Assembly (NCBI GenBank): GCA_025559845.1
Contig: CP048470.1
Location: 1,535,001-1,599,000, forward strand
Reading direction: 5' to 3'
From: Agrobacterium tumefaciens
Lineage (GTDB): Bacteria > Pseudomonadota > Alphaproteobacteria > Rhizobiales > Rhizobiaceae
Length of the DNA stretch: 64,000 bases
How positions within the stretch are numbered: position 1 is the first letter of the stretch; each line of letters begins with the position of its first letter. Shown one piece after another: positions 1 to 9,244 of this stretch. Made by a program: the position numbers and the translations under genes. Under the pieces are notes generated by a model, which was not told where the DNA came from, searched no databases, and was given only the letters and a program-made list of their open reading frames with translations.

Positions 1-1107
1 TCCGGTCTTTTCGCACCGGTCAATAAAAGCGCGTTCATCGAAAAGATCAGCAATCCGGATCAGCAGCCGCGTTTCGAGGATTGGAAGGTCATCAACGCGC
101 AGGCTCTGGTCACTGGTCGCGTGACCCGTGAAAGCGATGGCCGCCTGCGCGCCGAGTTCCGTTTGTGGGACACGTTTGCCGGTCAACAGATGACAGGCCA
201 GCAGTTCTTCACCCAGCCGGAAAACTGGCGCCGTGTGGCTCATATCATCGCGGACGCGATCTACGAGCGTATCACCGGTGAAAAAGGCTACTTCGATACC
301 CGCGTTGTTTTCGTTTCCGAAAGCGGCCCGAAGACAGCCCGTAAGCGTCAGCTTTCCATCATGGACCAGGACGGTTTCAACATCCGTAACCTGACCAACT
401 CGAATGACATCGTTCTGACGCCGCGCTTTTCGCCGAACCGTCAGGAAGTCACCTACATGTCTTTCGAAGGCCAGCAGCCCCGTGTTTATCTCCTGCAGCT
501 CGAGACCGGGCAGCGCGAAGTTGTCGGTAACTTCCCCGGCATGACGTTCTCGCCGCGCTTCTCTCCGGATGGGCAGAAGGTCATCATGAGCCTTCAGCAG
601 GACGGCAACGCCAACATTTACACGATGGATCTGCGTTCGCGGACAACCACGCGTCTGACGAACACGTCTGCGATCGATACCGCACCGTCCTATTCGCCGG
701 ACGGACAACGTGTCGCCTTTGAAAGCGATCGCGGGGGCCGCCAACAGATTTACGTCATGAATGCGGACGGCTCCGGTCAGCAGCGCATCTCCTTTGGTGA
801 TGGCTCTTATTCGACACCGGTCTGGTCTCCTCGTGGCGATCTGATCGCCTTCACCAAGCAGTCGGGTGGCAAGTTCTCGATCGGCGTGATGAAGACCGAC
901 GGTTCCGGCGAGCGTATCCTGACCAGCGGTTTCCACAATGAGGGCCCGACATGGGCACCCAATGGCCGCGTTTTGATGTTCTTCCGTCAGAACGCCGGCG
1001 CAGGTGGACCGCAGCTCTATTCTATCGATCTGACCGGTTACAACGAGCAGCTTATCAAGACCCCGACCTTCGCTTCAGACCCGGCATGGTCGCCGCTTCT
1101 GGACTGA
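1..1107 (+). CDS. tolB: TolB, periplasmic Tol-Pal translocation protein (5' end missing)
   Basis: The reading frame is open from the first base, so the signal peptide and the start lie left of the window; 368 residues are present. TolB is the periplasmic beta-propeller of the Tol-Pal system, which binds Pal and links the inner-membrane TolQRA motor to the outer membrane during cell constriction. The visible part ends the N-terminal domain and then shows repeated propeller blades with the S-P-D-G-x-x-V/I pattern ([45 protein letters not shown]) and the usual C-terminal DPAWSPLL. Pal and CpoB follow on the same strand, which is the standard tol-pal order and supports the call. A strong hairpin separates it from pal. 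Confidence 0.96.
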   Translation, partial: SGLFAPVNKSAFIEKISNPDQQPRFEDWKVINAQALVTGRVTRESDGRLRAEFRLWDTFAGQQMTGQQFFTQPENWRRVAHIIADAIYERITGEKGYFDTRVVFVSESGPKTARKRQLSIMDQDGFNIRNLTNSNDIVLTPRFSPNRQEVTYMSFEGQQPRVYLLQLETGQREVVGNFPGMTFSPRFSPDGQKVIMSLQQDGNANIYTMDLRSRTTTRLTNTSAIDTAPSYSPDGQRVAFESDRGGRQQIYVMNADGSGQQRISFGDGSYSTPVWSPRGDLIAFTKQSGGKFSIGVMKTDGSGERILTSGFHNEGPTWAPNGRVLMFFRQNAGAGGPQLYSIDLTGYNEQLIKTPTFASDPAWSPLLD

Positions 1108-1115
1108 TTTGATTG

Positions 1116-1153
1116 CCATGGCGGCGCTGGATGATCCATCGCCGCCATATTTT
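1116..1153 (+). terminator. Intrinsic terminator between tolB and pal
   Basis: A perfect 9-bp stem ATGGCGGCG (1118-1126) / CGCCGCCAT (1140-1148) is followed by ATTTTTA. The inner bases can add a small stem (TGG/CCA). It lies just after the tolB stop, so pal probably also has its own promoter in the rest of the 209-base gap; I could not place that promoter with confidence. Confidence 0.75.
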
Positions 1154-1316
1154 TACGCATGCCCTTCAGGGGGATGCCTCTTTCTTGCCGCAAAGTGTTG
1201 TGAGGGAGCAAGAAAGTGGGACATTTCCTTTCTGTTAACCATAAGTGTTTGCCGGCGATTAACCTCAATCGGTTAGCCTCTGGCAACGTTACTGAAATTC
1301 TAAGGAGAGACCGGCG

Positions 1317-1850
1317 ATGAGCCGTACACACACTTCGGCACTCAGCCCCATGCAGAAACTGGCCCGTAACCCGGCTGTCATCGCCATGACGCTTGCGCTT
1401 GCTCTTGCGGGCTGCGCAAACAAGAAGAACATGCCGAACAGCGCCGGTGAACTCGGCCTCGGTGGCGCGGGCTCCGCAACGCCTGGCTCCCAGCAGGACT
1501 TCACCGTCAATGTCGGCGACCGAATCTTCTTCGACACCGACTCGACCTCGATCCGCGCCGATGCGCAGCAGACGCTGCAGCGTCAGGCTCAGTGGCTTGC
1601 TCGTTATCCGAACTACTCGATCACCATCGAAGGTCATGCCGACGAGCGCGGTACGCGTGAATACAACCTTGCACTCGGTGCGCGCCGTGCGGCTTCCACC
1701 AAGGAATTCCTTGCATCGCAGGGTGTTCCGGCAAACCGCATGAAGACCATCTCCTACGGTAAGGAACGTCCGGTCGCCGTCTGCGACGACATTTCTTGCT
1801 GGTCGCAGAACCGCCGTGCTGTGACGGTTCTCGGTGGCGCGGGCATGTAA
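1317..1850 (+). CDS. pal: Pal, peptidoglycan-associated outer-membrane lipoprotein
   Basis: Pal anchors the outer membrane to peptidoglycan and is the outer-membrane end of the Tol-Pal machine. The 177-residue protein has a lipoprotein signal peptide with lipobox LAGC (Cys near residue 33), a short Gly-rich linker, and an OmpA-like domain from about residue 60. That domain carries the diaminopimelate-binding pattern (FDTDS, then GHADERGTREYNLALGARRA). The start is set by AAGGAGAGA about eight bases upstream of the ATG. It sits between tolB and cpoB as in other proteobacteria. A terminator follows. Confidence 0.97.
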   Translation: MSRTHTSALSPMQKLARNPAVIAMTLALALAGCANKKNMPNSAGELGLGGAGSATPGSQQDFTVNVGDRIFFDTDSTSIRADAQQTLQRQAQWLARYPNYSITIEGHADERGTREYNLALGARRAASTKEFLASQGVPANRMKTISYGKERPVAVCDDISCWSQNRRAVTVLGGAGM

Positions 1851-1878
1851 TTGCCTAACGCTTTCGTGATCTTGAATG

Positions 1879-1911
1879 GAAGGCGGTCTTAGGGCCGCCT
1901 TTCGTTTTTTT
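1879..1911 (+). terminator. Intrinsic terminator after pal
   Basis: AAGGCGG (1880-1886) pairs with CCGCCTT (1895-1901) around an eight-base loop, followed by TCG and a run of seven Ts. This is a standard rho-independent terminator shape. Confidence 0.85.
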
Positions 1912-2009
1912 CATAGTTTGGCCGAAGTTAAGTTGCTTTTTCGGGTGATATGGAAAAAATCCGGCTTTGCGCCATTCCGGTGCAAATCAGTTAAGGCAGG
2001 ACGAAAGAG

Positions 2010-2990
2010 ATGAAGAAACTTGTCGTGGCGGGAATGCTGGGGCTTGCAGCCTGCACCGGCTTGAGCGGCGTTGCCGTTTCGGGTCCGCTGTTCGGTGCGG
2101 GGGGTAGCTTCGGCACGATCAACTCTCAACAGCCCCCGGTCGTCCGGGTTCAAGCGAATGAGGCCTATAAGGTTCAGCAGCTTGAAGAACAGATCAGGCA
2201 GCTCAACGGCCGTATCGAGGAAATGAGCTTCCAGCTTCTGCAGATGCAGGAAACCATCCGCAAGGCGCAGGAAGATAATGAATTCCGCTTCCAGGAACTG
2301 GAAAGCGGTAAGAGTGCCGCTCCCGCTGCGCCGAAGAAAAAGGCGGAAGCGGACCTTGCAAGTCCTCCGAACGATGACGTTGCAGCAATCATTGAAACGC
2401 CACCCGAGGGTGGCGCTTCTGTTTCACCGTCTCAGCCGAGCAATGCTCCAGGTGAGACCACGCTTGGCTCTATTCAGCTCGATTCCGGCGGCATGCCTGT
2501 TGGCGGAACGCTCAATCAGGGCGCCAACAATTCCTCCGGCAATTTGCCTGGTGTCACGACGGGCGGTGCTTCGCGCAAGACCGATCCTGTGAATACGGCG
2601 GCGCTGACGAGTGAGAACGATATCTATCAGGCCGCGTATAGCCACGTGCTTGGTGGTGATTACAAGCTGGCGGAACAGGGTTTCGAGCAGTATCTGAAAG
2701 GCTACCCAAAGGGTGCCAAGGCCGCCGATGCCAGCTTCTGGCTGGGTGAGGCTCAATATTCTCAAGGCAAGTTCAACGAGTCGGCCAAGACTTTTCTGAA
2801 CGGCCACCAAACTTACGGCAAATCGCCGAAGGCGCCGGAAATGTTGATGAAGCTTGGCATGTCGCTCGCCGCGCTGGATAACACCGAGACTGCCTGTGCG
2901 ACGCTGCGCGAAGTGCCGAAGCGTTACCCGAGCGCATCCAAGACCGTGCTGAACAAGGTCGCAAGCGAACAGAAGCGTCTTAGCTGCTGA
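2010..2990 (+). CDS. cpoB: CpoB (YbgF), cell division coordinator
   Basis: CpoB is a periplasmic protein that couples outer-membrane constriction by Tol-Pal with peptidoglycan synthesis at the septum. The 326-residue protein begins with a Sec signal peptide (MKKLVVAGMLGLAAC), then a coiled-coil trimerisation helix at about residues 50-95 (QQLEEQIRQLNGRIEEM). A low-complexity Pro/Ala/Ser linker follows, then a C-terminal TPR domain from about residue 200 (YQAAYSHVLGGDYKLAEQGF, FWLGEAQYSQGKF, APEMLMKLGMSLAALDN). The Cys in the signal region could suggest a lipobox (LAAC), but the family is normally soluble. tilS starts 26 bases downstream, so the two are probably co-transcribed. Confidence 0.93.
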   Translation: MKKLVVAGMLGLAACTGLSGVAVSGPLFGAGGSFGTINSQQPPVVRVQANEAYKVQQLEEQIRQLNGRIEEMSFQLLQMQETIRKAQEDNEFRFQELESGKSAAPAAPKKKAEADLASPPNDDVAAIIETPPEGGASVSPSQPSNAPGETTLGSIQLDSGGMPVGGTLNQGANNSSGNLPGVTTGGASRKTDPVNTAALTSENDIYQAAYSHVLGGDYKLAEQGFEQYLKGYPKGAKAADASFWLGEAQYSQGKFNESAKTFLNGHQTYGKSPKAPEMLMKLGMSLAALDNTETACATLREVPKRYPSASKTVLNKVASEQKRLSC

Positions 2991-3016
2991 TTTCTCTCTA
3001 CCGTTGAAGTAGCGGT

Positions 3017-4354
3017 ATGCCCATGCCGGTTGTGCCCCGCATTTCAGACGAAACCACAGTAGACCCGCTTGAGGCGGCAAGGTTTTTTCTCAAAAACCTC
3101 CGCAAGCCCGCGCATATTCTCGTTGCAATTTCCGGGGGCAGCGATTCCACCGGCCTGTTACTTGCTTTGCACGCGGTTTTGTCGTGTGAGCAAAACCCCG
3201 GCACACGTCTGTCGGCGGTAACGATTGATCATGCGCTGCGGCCCGAATCTGCCGACGAAGCGAAAAAAGTCGCGGCTCTCTGTGCTGAACTTGGTGTTCC
3301 GCATTTTGTCCGCCGTTGGGACGATCCTAAACCTCCGACTGGTTTGTCTGAAGCGTCGCGTCTTGCTCGTTATCGTCTGATTGCTGATGTCGCCGATAGT
3401 ATCGGTGCTGATGCAGTCGTCACAGGACATACACTGGGCGATCAGCGGGAAACGATTGCCATGCGTGTGGCCCGCAGTGATCGACATGACAATATCGGTC
3501 TTGCCGGTATGGCCGATGCAGTCCTTTTTGATCGGCGTCTGTGGATCTTGCGGCCATTTCTGGCCTGTGAGCGCCAGTCCATTCGCAACTTTATTCTCGC
3601 GCAAGGCAAAGACTGGGTGGATGACCCAAGCAATGAGAGCGTTAAATATGAGCGCGTGCGCGTGCGACAATCGCTCGGACCGACATCTCTGGCGGATTAT
3701 AACAAAAGATCTGAGGCGAGAACGGCGCTTTCTCTAGCTGCCGCGGGGTTTCTGCGTGCCAACGTTCAGGTTTTTCATTCAGTTCTTGCGAAGATAAATA
3801 TCTCCACGGGTTCAGAGGAATGCCCGGAATTCCGGCACGCGTTAGCGGCGCTGATAGCGACCTTGGGAGGGCGTGCCTATTTTCCTGCTGCCAGTGGCAT
3901 GGATCGGGCGATCGAGCCTATCGTTGAGGGCAGGCCTGGCCGTCTGACTCTCGGTCGCGTGCTTATCGACAGGACGCGGGATGGGCTCTATCTCTATCGT
4001 GAACGGCGCAATCTCCCGGAAATCTGTTTGGAGGCCGGGAAAAGCGCGATCTGGGACGACCGCTTTTTTGTCGACAATCGATCGCCCAATGAGGTTCTTA
4101 TAACGTCTTCTTTTCCGAATGCTGCCAGGCCGCCATTTTCTCTCAATATCCCGCCCGGGGTCGTTGGACAGGCGATATGGAGCATGCCGACGGCTGTCAC
4201 CGCATCGAGTGACGAAGCGTTTGATGCCCGGGCCATCAAGTTCGTTCCGCGGGTTGCGCCGTTTGATCTTTTTCTGCCACGGTTCGACCTTGAGTTGGCA
4301 AATGCGATTGCTGTTTTGCTCGGTCGTTCAGCCTATCCACAGCCACCGGTTTAA
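3017..4354 (+). CDS. tilS: TilS, tRNA(Ile)-lysidine synthetase
   Basis: TilS converts C34 of the CAU-anticodon tRNA-Ile2 to lysidine using ATP and lysine, which changes both its codon reading and its charging. The 445-residue protein shows the PP-loop ATP-binding motif SGGSDSTG near residue 40, then the conserved LRPESADEA and VTGHTLGDQRETIAMR segments and the DPSNESVKYERVRVR stretch typical of the family. The C-terminal third is less conserved, which is usual for alphaproteobacterial TilS. The start lacks a strong ribosome binding site; a second ATG two codons later is equally possible. It lies between cpoB and ftsH, a common alphaproteobacterial arrangement. Confidence 0.94.
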   Translation: MPMPVVPRISDETTVDPLEAARFFLKNLRKPAHILVAISGGSDSTGLLLALHAVLSCEQNPGTRLSAVTIDHALRPESADEAKKVAALCAELGVPHFVRRWDDPKPPTGLSEASRLARYRLIADVADSIGADAVVTGHTLGDQRETIAMRVARSDRHDNIGLAGMADAVLFDRRLWILRPFLACERQSIRNFILAQGKDWVDDPSNESVKYERVRVRQSLGPTSLADYNKRSEARTALSLAAAGFLRANVQVFHSVLAKINISTGSEECPEFRHALAALIATLGGRAYFPAASGMDRAIEPIVEGRPGRLTLGRVLIDRTRDGLYLYRERRNLPEICLEAGKSAIWDDRFFVDNRSPNEVLITSSFPNAARPPFSLNIPPGVVGQAIWSMPTAVTASSDEAFDARAIKFVPRVAPFDLFLPRFDLELANAIAVLLGRSAYPQPPV

Positions 4355-4425
4355 TTCAGGCCGCTTTTTCGTGAATTGCATTGGAATACTTTTTACACCA
4401 AAACGCATCTGATAATGCCCTTCGC

Positions 4426-4457
4426 CTTGGCAACGGCAAATGTCGACCTTATGTTAG
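4426..4457 (+). promoter_or_regulatory. Predicted heat-shock (RpoH, sigma-32 type) promoter of ftsH
   Basis: CTTG at 4426-4429 is followed after 18 bases by CTTATGTTAG at 4448-4457. This fits every position of the alphaproteobacterial RpoH consensus CTTG-N17/18-CYTATNTNNG as I remember it. A housekeeping reading (TTGGCA-N17-TATGTT) is also possible from the same bases. Transcription would start near 4463, about 45 bases before the ftsH ATG. FtsH is a known heat-shock gene in many bacteria. Confidence 0.6.
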
Positions 4458-4508
4458 GGGCACGTAAGAGCGGACAGCAGACATGTCCGTGTGAGTTCGG
4501 GGAGTTCG

Positions 4509-6455
4509 ATGAACCCAAATTTCAGAAATTTCGCCTTGTGGGCAGTTATTGCCCTGTTGCTGATCGCATTGTTCAGCATGTTCCAGACGTCGCCAACGCA
4601 AACGGGTTCGCGTGAAATTCCGTACTCGCAGTTTCTTCGCGATGTGGATTCCGGGCGAGTTCGCGACGTTACTGTGACCGGCAACCGGGTTCTTGGAACC
4701 TACACCGAAAACGGTACGGCATTTCAAACCTATTCCCCCGTTATTGACGATTCCTTGATGGAGCGCTTGCAGAGCAAGAACGTCACCATCGTCGCACGGC
4801 CGGAAAGCGACGGTTCCTCCGGGTTCTTGAGCTACCTTGGCACATTGCTGCCAATGTTCCTCATCCTCGGAGTCTGGCTGTTCTTCATGCGGCAGATGCA
4901 GGGTGGTTCGCGCGGTGCGATGGGCTTCGGTAAATCCAAAGCCAAGCTTCTGACAGAAGCGCACGGTCGTATCACGTTTGACGATGTCGCCGGTGTCGAT
5001 GAGGCCAAGCAGGATCTGGAAGAAATCGTTGAATTTCTGCGTGATCCGCAAAAATTCCAGCGTCTCGGTGGCAAGATCCCGCGCGGTGTGCTTTTGGTTG
5101 GCCCCCCGGGAACTGGTAAAACGCTTTTGGCACGCTCGGTTGCGGGTGAGGCAAATGTGCCGTTCTTCACCATTTCCGGTTCCGACTTCGTTGAAATGTT
5201 CGTCGGTGTCGGTGCGAGCCGCGTTCGTGACATGTTCGAGCAGGCCAAAAAGAACGCACCTTGCATCATCTTCATTGACGAAATCGATGCCGTAGGTCGC
5301 CACCGTGGCGCCGGTCTTGGCGGCGGCAACGATGAGCGCGAGCAGACGCTCAACCAGTTGCTCGTCGAGATGGATGGCTTTGAAGCAAATGAGGGTATCA
5401 TCCTGATTGCTGCGACCAACCGCCCCGACGTTCTTGATCCGGCGCTCCTGCGTCCAGGCCGTTTCGACCGTCAGGTTGTCGTTCCGAACCCGGATATCGT
5501 AGGGCGCGAGCGTATTCTGAAGGTGCATGTCCGCAACGTGCCGCTCGCACCGAATGTCGACCTCAAGGTTCTGGCACGCGGTACGCCTGGTTTCTCGGGT
5601 GCTGACCTGATGAACCTCGTCAACGAAGCTGCTCTCATGGCCGCTCGTCGCAATAAACGCGTCGTGACCATGCAGGAATTTGAAGACGCCAAGGATAAGA
5701 TCATGATGGGTGCGGAGCGCCGCACGACCGCCATGACCGAAGCCGAAAAGAAGCTCACCGCCTACCACGAAGCGGGTCACGCCATCACCGCACTCAACGT
5801 GCCTGTGGCAGATCCCCTGCATAAGGCAACGATCATTCCTCGTGGCCGTGCGCTCGGCATGGTCATGCAGCTTCCGGAAGGCGATCGCTATTCCATGAGC
5901 TACAAGTGGATGGTCTCTCGCCTCGTGATCATGATGGGTGGTCGCGTTGCGGAAGAACTGACCTTCGGCAAGGAAAATATCACCTCCGGCGCATCCTCGG
6001 ATATCGAACAGGCTACCAAGCTTGCTCGTGCCATGGTGACGCAGTGGGGCTTTTCCGACGAGCTCGGACAGGTTGCTTATGGTGAAAACCAGCAGGAAGT
6101 CTTCCTCGGCCACTCCGTTTCGCAGTCCAAGAATGTCTCTGAAGCGACAGCTCAGAAGATCGACAACGAAGTTCGTCGTTTGATTGATGAGGCATACACC
6201 GAAGCGCGGCGTATCCTCACGGACAAACATGATGAGTTCGTTACTTTGGCTGAAGGTTTGCTCGAGTATGAAACGCTCTCTGGGGAAGAAATCAAAGCGC
6301 TGATCAAGGGTGAAAAGCCTGCCCGCGATCTCGGTGATGATTCTCCCGGCAGCCGCGGATCCGCAGTGCCTAAGGCTGGCGCCAAGAAGGACGGCCCGAA
6401 CGAAGCCAAGGGCGATGGCGAGGCTGAAGGTGGTCTGGAACCCCAGCCGCACTAA
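4509..6455 (+). CDS. ftsH: FtsH, ATP-dependent membrane zinc metalloprotease
   Basis: FtsH is a hexameric inner-membrane AAA+ protease that degrades damaged membrane proteins and regulators such as sigma-32 and LpxC. The protein has an N-terminal membrane segment (about residues 7-25), a periplasmic domain, a second membrane helix (near residue 118, [17 protein letters not shown]), Walker A GPPGTGKT, Walker B IIFIDEID, the SRH segment ([17 protein letters not shown]) and the zinc site HEAGH. I chose ATG 4509 (648 residues) because GGGGAG lies just upstream and [11 protein letters not shown] is the usual start. A GTG at 4491 would add six residues. An intrinsic terminator follows. Confidence 0.98.
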   Translation: MNPNFRNFALWAVIALLLIALFSMFQTSPTQTGSREIPYSQFLRDVDSGRVRDVTVTGNRVLGTYTENGTAFQTYSPVIDDSLMERLQSKNVTIVARPESDGSSGFLSYLGTLLPMFLILGVWLFFMRQMQGGSRGAMGFGKSKAKLLTEAHGRITFDDVAGVDEAKQDLEEIVEFLRDPQKFQRLGGKIPRGVLLVGPPGTGKTLLARSVAGEANVPFFTISGSDFVEMFVGVGASRVRDMFEQAKKNAPCIIFIDEIDAVGRHRGAGLGGGNDEREQTLNQLLVEMDGFEANEGIILIAATNRPDVLDPALLRPGRFDRQVVVPNPDIVGRERILKVHVRNVPLAPNVDLKVLARGTPGFSGADLMNLVNEAALMAARRNKRVVTMQEFEDAKDKIMMGAERRTTAMTEAEKKLTAYHEAGHAITALNVPVADPLHKATIIPRGRALGMVMQLPEGDRYSMSYKWMVSRLVIMMGGRVAEELTFGKENITSGASSDIEQATKLARAMVTQWGFSDELGQVAYGENQQEVFLGHSVSQSKNVSEATAQKIDNEVRRLIDEAYTEARRILTDKHDEFVTLAEGLLEYETLSGEEIKALIKGEKPARDLGDDSPGSRGSAVPKAGAKKDGPNEAKGDGEAEGGLEPQPH

Positions 6456-6486
6456 TGGCTTAAAATCAGACGTCTTTCTGAAAACG

Positions 6487-6513
6487 AGGCCACCCGAAAC
6501 CGGGTGGCCTTTT
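6487..6513 (+). terminator. Intrinsic terminator after ftsH
   Basis: A perfect 10-bp stem AGGCCACCCG / CGGGTGGCCT with an AAAC tetraloop is followed by TTTT. Confidence 0.88.
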
Positions 6514-6645
6514 CAGTTGGTAACAAGATATAAGCCATTTTTGTGCTAATTTACGTGCTGTTTGCCGTAGTTTGTGGCATCTACCCGAAAAACGCATCCG
6601 GCTTTTTTACATGCCGCCGGAATGCATGAAGGATTTGGAGTTCAA

Positions 6646-7998
6646 ATGGCACGCCGTTATTTCGGAACCGATGGTATTCGCGGACAATCGAACGTTTTTC
6701 CCATGACGCCGGATCTGGCGATGCGGGTTGGTATTGCTGTCGGCACCATTTTTCGTCGTGGGCATCACCGTCATCGCGTCGTTATCGGCAAGGATACCCG
6801 TCTTTCCGGTTATATGCTGGAAAACGCACTGGTGGCAGGCTTCACAGCGGCGGGGCTTGATGTCTTCCTGCTCGGGCCGATCCCCACGCCTGCGGTTGCC
6901 ATGCTGACGCGCTCGTTGCGTGCCGATATCGGTGTGATGATCTCGGCATCCCACAATCCGTTCGCTGATAACGGCATCAAGCTCTTCGGACCGGATGGCT
7001 ACAAGCTGTCTGACGAACTTGAGCTTGAGATCGAGGATCTGCTCGACAAGGATATCTACGCACAGCTTGCCAAGCCGAGCGAGATCGGCCGCGCCAAGCG
7101 CGTTGATGGCGACATTTATCGCTACATCGAGTTTGTGAAGCGCACCTTGCCGCGCGACGTGACGCTGAATGGTTTGCGGATTGCTATCGATTGCGCCAAT
7201 GGCGCTGCCTACAAAGTCGCTCCTGCGGCGCTGTGGGAGCTTGGTGCGGAAGTCGTGACGATCGGCAATGAGCCGAACGGCGTCAACATCAATCTGGAAT
7301 GCGGCTCTACCCATCCTGAAGCTCTTCAGAAGAAGGTCCATGAAGTTCGGGCAGACATCGGCATCGCTCTCGATGGCGATGCGGACCGTGTCATCATCGT
7401 TGATGAGCGCGGCGAGATTGTCGATGGGGATCAGTTGATGGCAACGATCGCCGATAGCTGGGCCGCCGACAATCTGTTGCGCGGCGGTGGCATCGTGGCG
7501 ACAGTCATGTCGAACCTGGGACTGGAGCGCTTCCTTGACGACAAGGGCCTGACGCTCGCCCGTACGAAGGTTGGCGACCGCTATGTCGTTGAGCACATGC
7601 GCAATCATGATTTCAACGTTGGCGGCGAGCAGTCTGGCCATATCGTACTGTCTGATTACGGTACGACGGGGGACGGCCTTGTCGCAGCACTTCAGGTGCT
7701 GGCGCGCGTCAAGCGTTCTGGCCGTACGGTCAGCGAGGTTTGCCGCAAGTTTGACCCCGTACCGCAATTGTTGAAGAACGTCCGTATCTCCGGTGGCAAA
7801 CCACTGGAAAATCCGGTTGTTCAGCAGGCAATCGCAGATGCGGAAAATGCTCTTGCGAAGAATGGCCGCCTGGTCATTCGCCCATCTGGTACAGAACCGC
7901 TGATCCGCGTCATGGCGGAAGGCGATGATAGCGCCCAGGTCGAGCAGATCGTCAACGATCTCGTTGGCGTCATTTCGAGCGCACGCACAGCCGCCTGA
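6646..7998 (+). CDS. glmM: GlmM, phosphoglucosamine mutase
   Basis: GlmM interconverts glucosamine-6-phosphate and glucosamine-1-phosphate, on the route to UDP-GlcNAc for peptidoglycan and lipopolysaccharide. The 450-residue protein begins [13 protein letters not shown], the family signature. It has the phosphoserine loop ISASHNP near residue 100, the metal-binding DGDADR near residue 245, and the phosphate-binding [12 protein letters not shown] near the C terminus. The frame is open upstream to 6574, but GGAG five bases before 6646 and the conserved start favour the shorter form. A terminator follows. Confidence 0.97.
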   Translation: MARRYFGTDGIRGQSNVFPMTPDLAMRVGIAVGTIFRRGHHRHRVVIGKDTRLSGYMLENALVAGFTAAGLDVFLLGPIPTPAVAMLTRSLRADIGVMISASHNPFADNGIKLFGPDGYKLSDELELEIEDLLDKDIYAQLAKPSEIGRAKRVDGDIYRYIEFVKRTLPRDVTLNGLRIAIDCANGAAYKVAPAALWELGAEVVTIGNEPNGVNINLECGSTHPEALQKKVHEVRADIGIALDGDADRVIIVDERGEIVDGDQLMATIADSWAADNLLRGGGIVATVMSNLGLERFLDDKGLTLARTKVGDRYVVEHMRNHDFNVGGEQSGHIVLSDYGTTGDGLVAALQVLARVKRSGRTVSEVCRKFDPVPQLLKNVRISGGKPLENPVVQQAIADAENALAKNGRLVIRPSGTEPLIRVMAEGDDSAQVEQIVNDLVGVISSARTAA

Positions 7999-8021
7999 GG
8001 CGCCCTGTTCAAACGGTCACG

Positions 8022-8048
8022 AAAGCCGGCGTTCTCGCCGGCTTTTTG
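8022..8048 (+). terminator. Intrinsic terminator after glmM
   Basis: AAAGCCGGC (8022-8030) pairs perfectly with GCCGGCTTT (8037-8045), followed by TT after the stem; the T run TTTTT overlaps the 3' arm. Confidence 0.85.
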
Positions 8049-8183
8049 TTTGCACATTTGCTAATAAACATGGTGAATGATCGTGGTTAATCGTGACTTA
8101 ACCAATTTGCGTCACTGTTCATGACTGAAAAGTTCACTGGCATCTGCTGCCCATGCGCAAATGCCGTTTCTGGAGTGGAAGTC

Positions 8184-9029
8184 ATGAAAAACGCCCTGGC
8201 TGGATTTCTGGCCGTCCTGATGACCGGCACGAGCGCCATCGCTGCCGATCTTTATCAAGCGGAGCCAGCCCCGGCTTACATCGAGGCTCCGGAAGTGCAG
8301 GTGTCGCAGGCGAGCGGCTGGTATCTGCGCGGCGATGTTGGCTATTCTTTCAACAAGCTCCGTGGTGCGCATTACTATCAGGGTGGACCGGGTGGCTACC
8401 TCCAGGATTTCGAGACGGCGAAGATCGATGACAGCTACGTCATTGGTGCCGGTGTGGGTTACCAGTTCAACAACTATTTCCGTAGCGATCTGACGTTCGA
8501 TTACATGGGCAAGTCTGATTTCCGCGGCTCGACTCGTGGATTTTGTGGAAACGGCGCGCCCTGTGTTTCCGCCGACCTCAGCTCGCTTAAGGCCTATACT
8601 CTGATGGCGAACGCCTATGTTGATCTCGGCACCTACGGTCGTGTTACGCCGTATGTGGGCGGCGGTGTCGGCGCCTCGTATGTCAAGTGGGACAAGCTGC
8701 GCAACACTTCTTGCGCAACTGACGGCTCGGGGTATTGCGACGAAACGACCGAACATGGTGGTCGCGGCAAGTGGCGTTTTGCTTACGCTCTGATGGCGGG
8801 TGCTTCCATCGATATCACCTGCAATCTCAAGGCCGATGTGGGCTACCGGTTCCGCCACATCAACAAGGGCGACATGTTCGCTTATGAGAACAATGGCGGC
8901 CCAGGTCGCGACAAGGGCTTGTATTCACACGAAGTTCGGGTCGGCGGTCGTTATGTCTTCAATGGCTGCGATACGGCTCAGTACATTCCGCCGGCCGATA
9001 TTCCCTTGCAGCCGGCCGTATACAAGTAA
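8184..9029 (+). CDS. Outer-membrane beta-barrel protein, Omp25/RopB-like
   Basis: The 281-residue protein starts with a clear Sec signal peptide (MKNALAGFLAVLMTGTSAIAA). The rest is rich in aromatic, alternating beta strands (GWYLRGDVGYSFNK, YVIGAGVGYQFNNYFRSDLTFDY, RVTPYVGGGVGASYVKW). It ends with an amphipathic strand before a C-terminal extension. This is the pattern of the small 8-strand porin-like family that includes Omp25/Omp31 and rhizobial RopB. Four Cys residues in two pairs could form surface-loop disulfides. I chose ATG 8184 because the signal peptide begins there and GGAG lies eight bases upstream. The exact role is not known. Confidence 0.85.
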   Translation: MKNALAGFLAVLMTGTSAIAADLYQAEPAPAYIEAPEVQVSQASGWYLRGDVGYSFNKLRGAHYYQGGPGGYLQDFETAKIDDSYVIGAGVGYQFNNYFRSDLTFDYMGKSDFRGSTRGFCGNGAPCVSADLSSLKAYTLMANAYVDLGTYGRVTPYVGGGVGASYVKWDKLRNTSCATDGSGYCDETTEHGGRGKWRFAYALMAGASIDITCNLKADVGYRFRHINKGDMFAYENNGGPGRDKGLYSHEVRVGGRYVFNGCDTAQYIPPADIPLQPAVYK

Positions 9030-9055
9030 TCGTCACGCTTGACTGTTAAAGATCG

Positions 9056-9095
9056 AAACCGTCCACATCCCTCAGGATGCGGGCGGTTTTTCTTT
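9056..9095 (+). terminator. Intrinsic terminator after the outer-membrane protein gene
   Basis: AAACCGTCCACATCC (9056-9070) pairs imperfectly (one wobble, one mismatch) with GGATGCGGGCGGTTT around CTCA, followed by TTCTTT. Confidence 0.72.
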
Positions 9096-9203
9096 GGTCG
9101 TATGCTGCGTGTCATGTGGCGCATATGGGCCAAGATTCTTCTGTGCAGCGACATATTCCGCTTGACTGGAACAGGTGAGAAGCATAGCAACAGCGTCAGG
9201 ACA

Positions 9204-9240
9204 CTCTACCCTAACGTAGAGCGCCTATCTGGAAGGATAG
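9204..9240 (+). promoter_or_regulatory. Structured leader of serC with hairpin holding the ribosome binding site
   Basis: Two hairpins stand directly before serC. The first is CTCTAC / GTAGAG (9204-9221) with loop CCTAAC. The second is CTATC / GATAG (9225-9240), whose loop TGGAAG plus the first stem base forms the Shine-Dalgarno sequence GGAAGG, eight bases before the ATG. A conserved serC RNA motif is known upstream of serC in alphaproteobacteria, and this leader has the right place and form. I cannot confirm the match without a covariance search. Confidence 0.5.
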
Positions 9241-9244
9241 TCAA

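Noticed and set aside
4449-6452. 667-codon open frame antisense to ftsH
   Set aside because: It mirrors the codon pattern of the certain ftsH gene on the other strand, has no ribosome binding site, and its protein has no recognisable fold.
6574-6645. Longer start for glmM at 6574
   Set aside because: The extra 24 residues are not part of the family, and GGAG with the standard start lies at 6646.
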